Source: Eleusine coracana subsp. coracana (taxonomy: Eukaryota > Streptophyta > Magnoliopsida > Poales > Poaceae). From it: a DNA stretch of 64,000 nucleotides. Made by a program: the position numbers and the translations under genes. The notes under the pieces were generated by a model. That model saw only the letters and a program-made list of their open reading frames with translations, had not been told where the DNA came from and ran no database searches. The stretch spans positions 49,635,882 through 49,699,881 of the forward strand of contig CM064430.1 of NCBI GenBank assembly GCA_032690845.1. Direction: 5' to 3'. Each line of letters begins with the position of its first letter. Position 1 is the first letter of the stretch. This document shows, piece by piece, positions 60,342 to 64,000 of this stretch.

Positions 60342-60450
60342 TTTTTTTAGAAAAGGCAGGTGCGGGACGGAGGTTCGAACCCCCGCCGACGCACTACCAT
60401 GCGTGGTTTGCCACTAGGCCATCACAGGTCCATCCGAAAATTTTTCGCAC
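60342..60450 (-). mobile_element. tRNA-derived SINE, minus strand
   Basis: The minus strand carries a perfect pol III A box (TGGCCTAGTGG, about 60424-60414) and B box (GGTTCGAACC, about 60380-60371), then a short body and an A-rich tail (T run on the plus strand, 60342-60351). Similar flanks (AATTTCTGCACTT left, ATTTTTCGCACTT right) may be the target-site duplication. It resembles the Au-type SINE head; it is too short and lacks the fold for a tRNA gene. Confidence 0.7.
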
Positions 60451-61229
60451 TTCCTATATGCGACCTCTAGATAGCTACATCTGACAACCCAATAGGCACT
60501 CCCAATCTGAAGAATCCCAGACTTCCCCGCACTCTTCGTTCGCATGGGAGTGTTTTGCTGTCGTACACCCAGCAGAATCGCGCCTGCCCAGGAGTTTTCT
60601 CAGCTGCCGTTGAGGAGAAGAACAGCCTTCGCGTCAGTCACCGGTCATCGCCATGCGCTGTTGCAGAGCTTCTCGCCCCCGTTGCAGTGTGCTGTTCCCT
60701 TCGCACGCCTGTGTCCCTGCCTCCGGTCTGTTCCCCGACGACTCCATGGTTCAGAGTCTCCGCCCACCCGGGTCGCCACACCACGCTGCCTCAGACTCCA
60801 GTCTCCAAGCCGTCCAGGAAGTGACGAGCAGTCGATCAGTCATCGTGCTTGGCAGCTGCGCTGCCCAACAGTTGCCGCCGTAGTTTTGCCCTACTTCACG
60901 CGCTAAGCCGCCAACTGATCTGCACGCGCGAGTCAACCTTGTACGCACACTGCTACATGCTTGCATGAGGGCCTTTGGAGGCAAGAGCGTGTGCCTTGCG
61001 CCCTTGCGAGCTGAACACCATAGAGCATAGAGCATGTTCTGAGCACGCACATCTGGACACCGAGGGCATCACATCGATGTGAAACAAGTGAATGGAGGCG
61101 CCTGCTGTTTTTGTCGTAGTTTGTGCTGACGTCACACGAAGGGAGCTGCCGCCGGCGTCTTCCTGCACAAACGCGACCAGATCGCTGACGTAGACGCCGG
61201 CCTGGAATATATACAACTGGAAACGAATA

Positions 61230-61310
61230 CTCATCCGGTCTTAAAATGTTATCGTGGACTAGTTCATTTGTTGTGAACTAGCCGACGACACCAAAATAAA
61301 AACGGAGGAG
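61230..61310. mobile_element. Short Stowaway-like MITE
   Basis: The ends are imperfect inverted repeats (left CTCATCCGGTCTTAAAATG; right ends AAAACGGAGGAG), flanked by TA at 61228-61229 and 61311-61312. It is 81 bp long, in the upstream region of the second kinase-less DUF26 gene. Confidence 0.6.
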
Positions 61311-61811
61311 TATGCAATGGACCATCAAACCTGGTGATGTGGTCAAAATTAAAACTATTTTGGAAGTCATATTGGGAGTTGTTGAAGGATGAGAGTTTAT
61401 TTTGCTCTCTTAAATATTTAGAAACCTCTTTAAATCCGTTTCTCGGAAGTATTTTTTACATATATCTGTTGGAGTTTGGATATGCTCTAAGAACAATATG
61501 GTGATTGGTGAAACAAAGTTTGAAAAGGAGTAACGGACTTGTAATAAGGAACAATACACGTTGAGCCAAGTGGTCACGCCAGTTGCCCAACTAGTATCTG
61601 TAAAGAAATGAGGGCTCTAATGCGAAAAGGAAAAAAGAAATGAGGGTTGTTGCAGCTGCCCGCCAAATACGACCAATGCTGTGGCCGGTAGCCAAAAGTC
61701 AAGGTCGTCGCCAGCGCTGCTGCGTAACTGCCACAACCCCAGCGCTCGATCACTTCAGTCGATCAGTACATTGCATATTCCTCCACGCCTCAGCCTCCTC
61801 TCATCGCCAAG

Positions 61812-63343
61812 ATGAATTCCTCACTCCTTTCTCTCGGTCTCCTCCTCCTCGTCTCGGTCTCGCCTCACGCTGCCGCCAGGCCGGTGTTCCCCGAGTCCGA
61901 GTGCATCGGCGACGTCACCTACGCGGCCGACAGCACCTACGAAGCCAATCTGCGCCGCCTCGCGTCCGTGCTCCCGGCCGCTGTATCCGCCTCCCGGAAC
62001 TCTTACTACACGTATCGAGCCGCTGGGTTCTGGCCTAACCGGGTACAGGCCTCATCGCTTTGCCGGCGCGGCGACGATGACGACAGCTCCGTTTACATTT
62101 CCGGCATCATCTGCGAGAACGGCGCCTGCTATGGCACTAGCGATCACGAAGGCCGGTACACTTCCTGCGCCGCCTGCATTGCCGGTGCCTTCCGGGAGCT
62201 GGAGAGCGCCTGCCCGTACTACAAGGAAGCCTTCTTTTCTAATCGCAACTGCACTCTTCAACTAAGCGAGGTCCAAATGTTCGACGGCATTCACGGCAGC
62301 CTGATTCACGGTGCGTTCTTCCATACTTCATGCTTAGTCTAGAAACCTTGCCGGTTGTTGAATTGACATGATAGCAACTGCATATTCTAGTAGCTACCTC
62401 TTGTATAAAAACAAAAAAAAATTGCATTAATGATTTTGACAGGGTTCAAATAAAAGAGATGACATGACATTCAACTCAGGATTGACTGATAAGCGATGAA
62501 TTTCATTTTTTTTTGTTTCCCCCAACATTCATGTTTATTGGTGTCAAATTAATACTGGTAGCCCTGGTACTAGATTAAGATGGCTTACACAAGCATGTTC
62601 ACCACAACTTTGTAGTTGTACGGTAAGCAGGCTTTCCATGTGGCAACTCAGTGTGGCCCAACATTTGTATAATTGATGATGCATTGATGTTCATTTTCCC
62701 TGAATTAGTAAATTTGAGATGCTTTTACCAGCCTTTGAGAGGTACCGCGAGGTGATGTACCACACAATACCGTAAGTTACGAAACTCAAGTATAATTCTG
62801 GTACCGTAAAAGGTATAAAAAAAGAATATTGATTTAATATAACAATGAAGCTAGTCCCACATTTTGAAGTCAATGTGAGTGTCACCTAATGTCTCTTCCC
62901 ACAGTAAAGGAGGAGGTAGCTTTCAAAACTCCAGAAATCTGCAAAAGGTAGCTACGAGAATATGCAGTTGCTATCAAGAATACAAGAGGTAGCTTCTGTG
63001 TTCACTTTAGGCAAGAGATGGAAATTTGCAGAAATCTGCAAAATATTTTGCTATTTAAATTTTATATATCACAATAGAATTGTTTGATTTATTTGTTTAT
63101 CTACTTCGGTTATTCATCTTCTATAAATATTAGCACGTACATTAAAGTGTTTTAACTGAAATCCTTGAGTTACGTTCAATTATGTTTTTAATCAGTATTT
63201 TTGTGTATTGCGTTTCAGGAGGAAGCATGCTGAAACAGATAATGAAATCGGGATTAATATTTCAAGTAATTGGGTTCGCGTGGCTTATCTTCTTGCTACT
63301 ACAGGAATGGCATGGCCGGAAACAAAGAGGAACTGTGATGTGA
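61812..63343 (+). CDS. Single-DUF26 membrane protein without kinase, copy 2
   Basis: Exons 61812-62310 and 63219-63343 give 207 residues, with a phase 1 intron of 908 bp. There is a signal peptide (MNSSLLSLGLLLLVSVSPHAAA), an ectodomain with one divergent DUF26 (C-X12-C-X2-C in CYGTS...CAAC, then CPYYKE and CTLQL), a membrane helix (SGLIFQVIGFAWLIFLLL) and a tail of about 13 residues, QEWHGRKQRGTVM, ending at TGA 63341. The layout and intron position match the gene at 57207, so the two are probably local paralogues. No kinase exon follows before the window end. Function unknown; a receptor-like or decoy role is speculation. Confidence 0.72.
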
Positions 63344-64000
63344 GGCACCATTCGAAATGCTGCAATTTCCATGTCTTGCCTAAAGTGAACACATAAGCTG
63401 GATCTCAACTATGTACATTATTTATGTTCAATATGGTCTAACAATATGAATAAATGAAATAGGCTAAAGATTTCATTCTCTTAAAATACCTGCCAAAATA
63501 ATTTTCATTTGGAATGCTGAACTGTTTTACCTCACGTCGATAACTTTCTCCATACATATAAAGGCTTTTCTACTCCACTGGATGGATAGAGCGGCAAAAT
63601 TATGAGAATAGCTGCCTACTTTCAAAGCCTGAAGTCATCATCACTTGAATAATCTGATTATTTCCTTATGCAATCGGACATGGACAGACAATACCCCGGG
63701 AAGAGTTGTTTTGAAATGTGAAAAAAAAAACCAGGGAGAAGCATTTCCTTTGGGAAGCAGAGCATACGGTCCACGTAGATGTAGCCGCTGGTTCCATTTT
63801 TTTGTCCAGATTCACGCTGAGGCAAACTCAAAGATAAAGAAACGAAAAATGGAACCAGCGGTGGGTGTTACCATTGATGCTTTGGATTTAGTAAGTGATG
63901 ACAGGGCTTTGGTCAAAGTTAATGTGCAGTATTCATTCTACTCCCTTTCGTTTTTATTGATGAGCAAGAAAAATATTTTAGTTGAATTTTGAACTAAAAA
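63344..64000. other. Region after last DUF26 gene, with foldback
   Basis: No gene is recognised. An open frame at 63645-63992 spans a perfect 17-bp inverted repeat (63785-63801 and 63845-63861) and shows no family features; it may belong to an exon of a gene continuing to the right, which cannot be judged here. Confidence 0.4.
63785..63861. repeat. 17-bp perfect inverted repeat with 43-nt loop
   Basis: CCGCTGGTTCCATTTTT at 63785-63801 is the exact reverse complement of 63845-63861. Confidence 0.9.

Larger units (their letters stand above)
58105..61229. other. AT-rich intergenic region with repeat remnants, no recognised gene
   Basis: 58250-60330 is AT-rich. Near 58570 a CTAGCAAAATATTCGTGCG stretch resembles a dispersed grass repeat (recognition from memory). 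A partial tandem duplication lies at 59859-60150 and a SINE near 60345-60450. 60540-60900 is GC-richer with overlapping ORFs in several frames and no recognisable protein. Confidence 0.4.

Noticed and set aside
60371..60430. tRNA gene
   Set aside because: The A and B boxes are present, but the stems of a cloverleaf are not, and an A-rich tail follows as in a SINE.
60544..60906. Small genes in a GC-rich patch
   Set aside because: Several overlapping frames of similar length, low-complexity composition and no family features; nothing chooses one.

Overview
The window is nuclear DNA of a grass (Poaceae), probably panicoid. The evidence is GC-rich, intron-containing plant genes beside deeply nested LTR retrotransposons, LINE remnants, Stowaway-type MITEs and a tRNA-derived SINE. 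No bacterial, organellar or rRNA sequence was seen. Splice sites were placed by eye from GT/AG consensus, frame continuity and family knowledge.

Positions 1-43279 hold one old Ty3/gypsy element of the Tat lineage on the minus strand. Its 5' LTR is 41805-43279 and its 3' LTR runs off the left edge (1-685). Gag, protease, RT, RNase H and integrase remnants are on the minus strand. An antisense, intron-containing accessory ORF on the plus strand (3242-6101) lies between pol and the 3' LTR. The Tat element itself sits in a LINE whose 3' end is 43280-44035.

The Tat gag gene is split by a 28.7-kb insertion (11852-40591) of a second Ty3/gypsy element of the Athila type, present as a head-to-tail array: LTR-internal-LTR-internal-LTR-internal-LTR with a period of about 9220 bp. 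The three internal regions are nearly identical and share the same lesions: gag stops, frameshifts, and an in-frame loss of RT motif A. Integrase stays open with its zinc and DDE residues. A 516-codon post-pol reading frame with its own upstream TATA box carries four internal amber codons. The most unusual signal is a perfect 12-bp palindrome family (core CCGATCGG) in doublets and triplets with 20-21-bp spacing, in LTRs, coding and non-coding parts alike. A different, apparently copia-type LTR at about 45.1-46.8 kb carries an unrelated palindrome with, in part, the same 21-bp spacing.

Positions 44.2-49.6 kb hold a second LINE remnant split by that copia-like LTR, then sequence without recognised genes. 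The right third is genic. It has an intact five-exon cysteine-rich receptor-like kinase (49604-52479, plus) and a five-exon ALG14 gene on the minus strand (53396-56161), involved in ER N-glycan precursor synthesis. It also has two small genes of parallel design (57207-58104 and 61812-63343, plus) encoding signal peptide, one DUF26 domain, one membrane helix and a very short tail, with no kinase. The CRK and the two kinase-less genes form a local DUF26 cluster around the conserved ALG14 gene.
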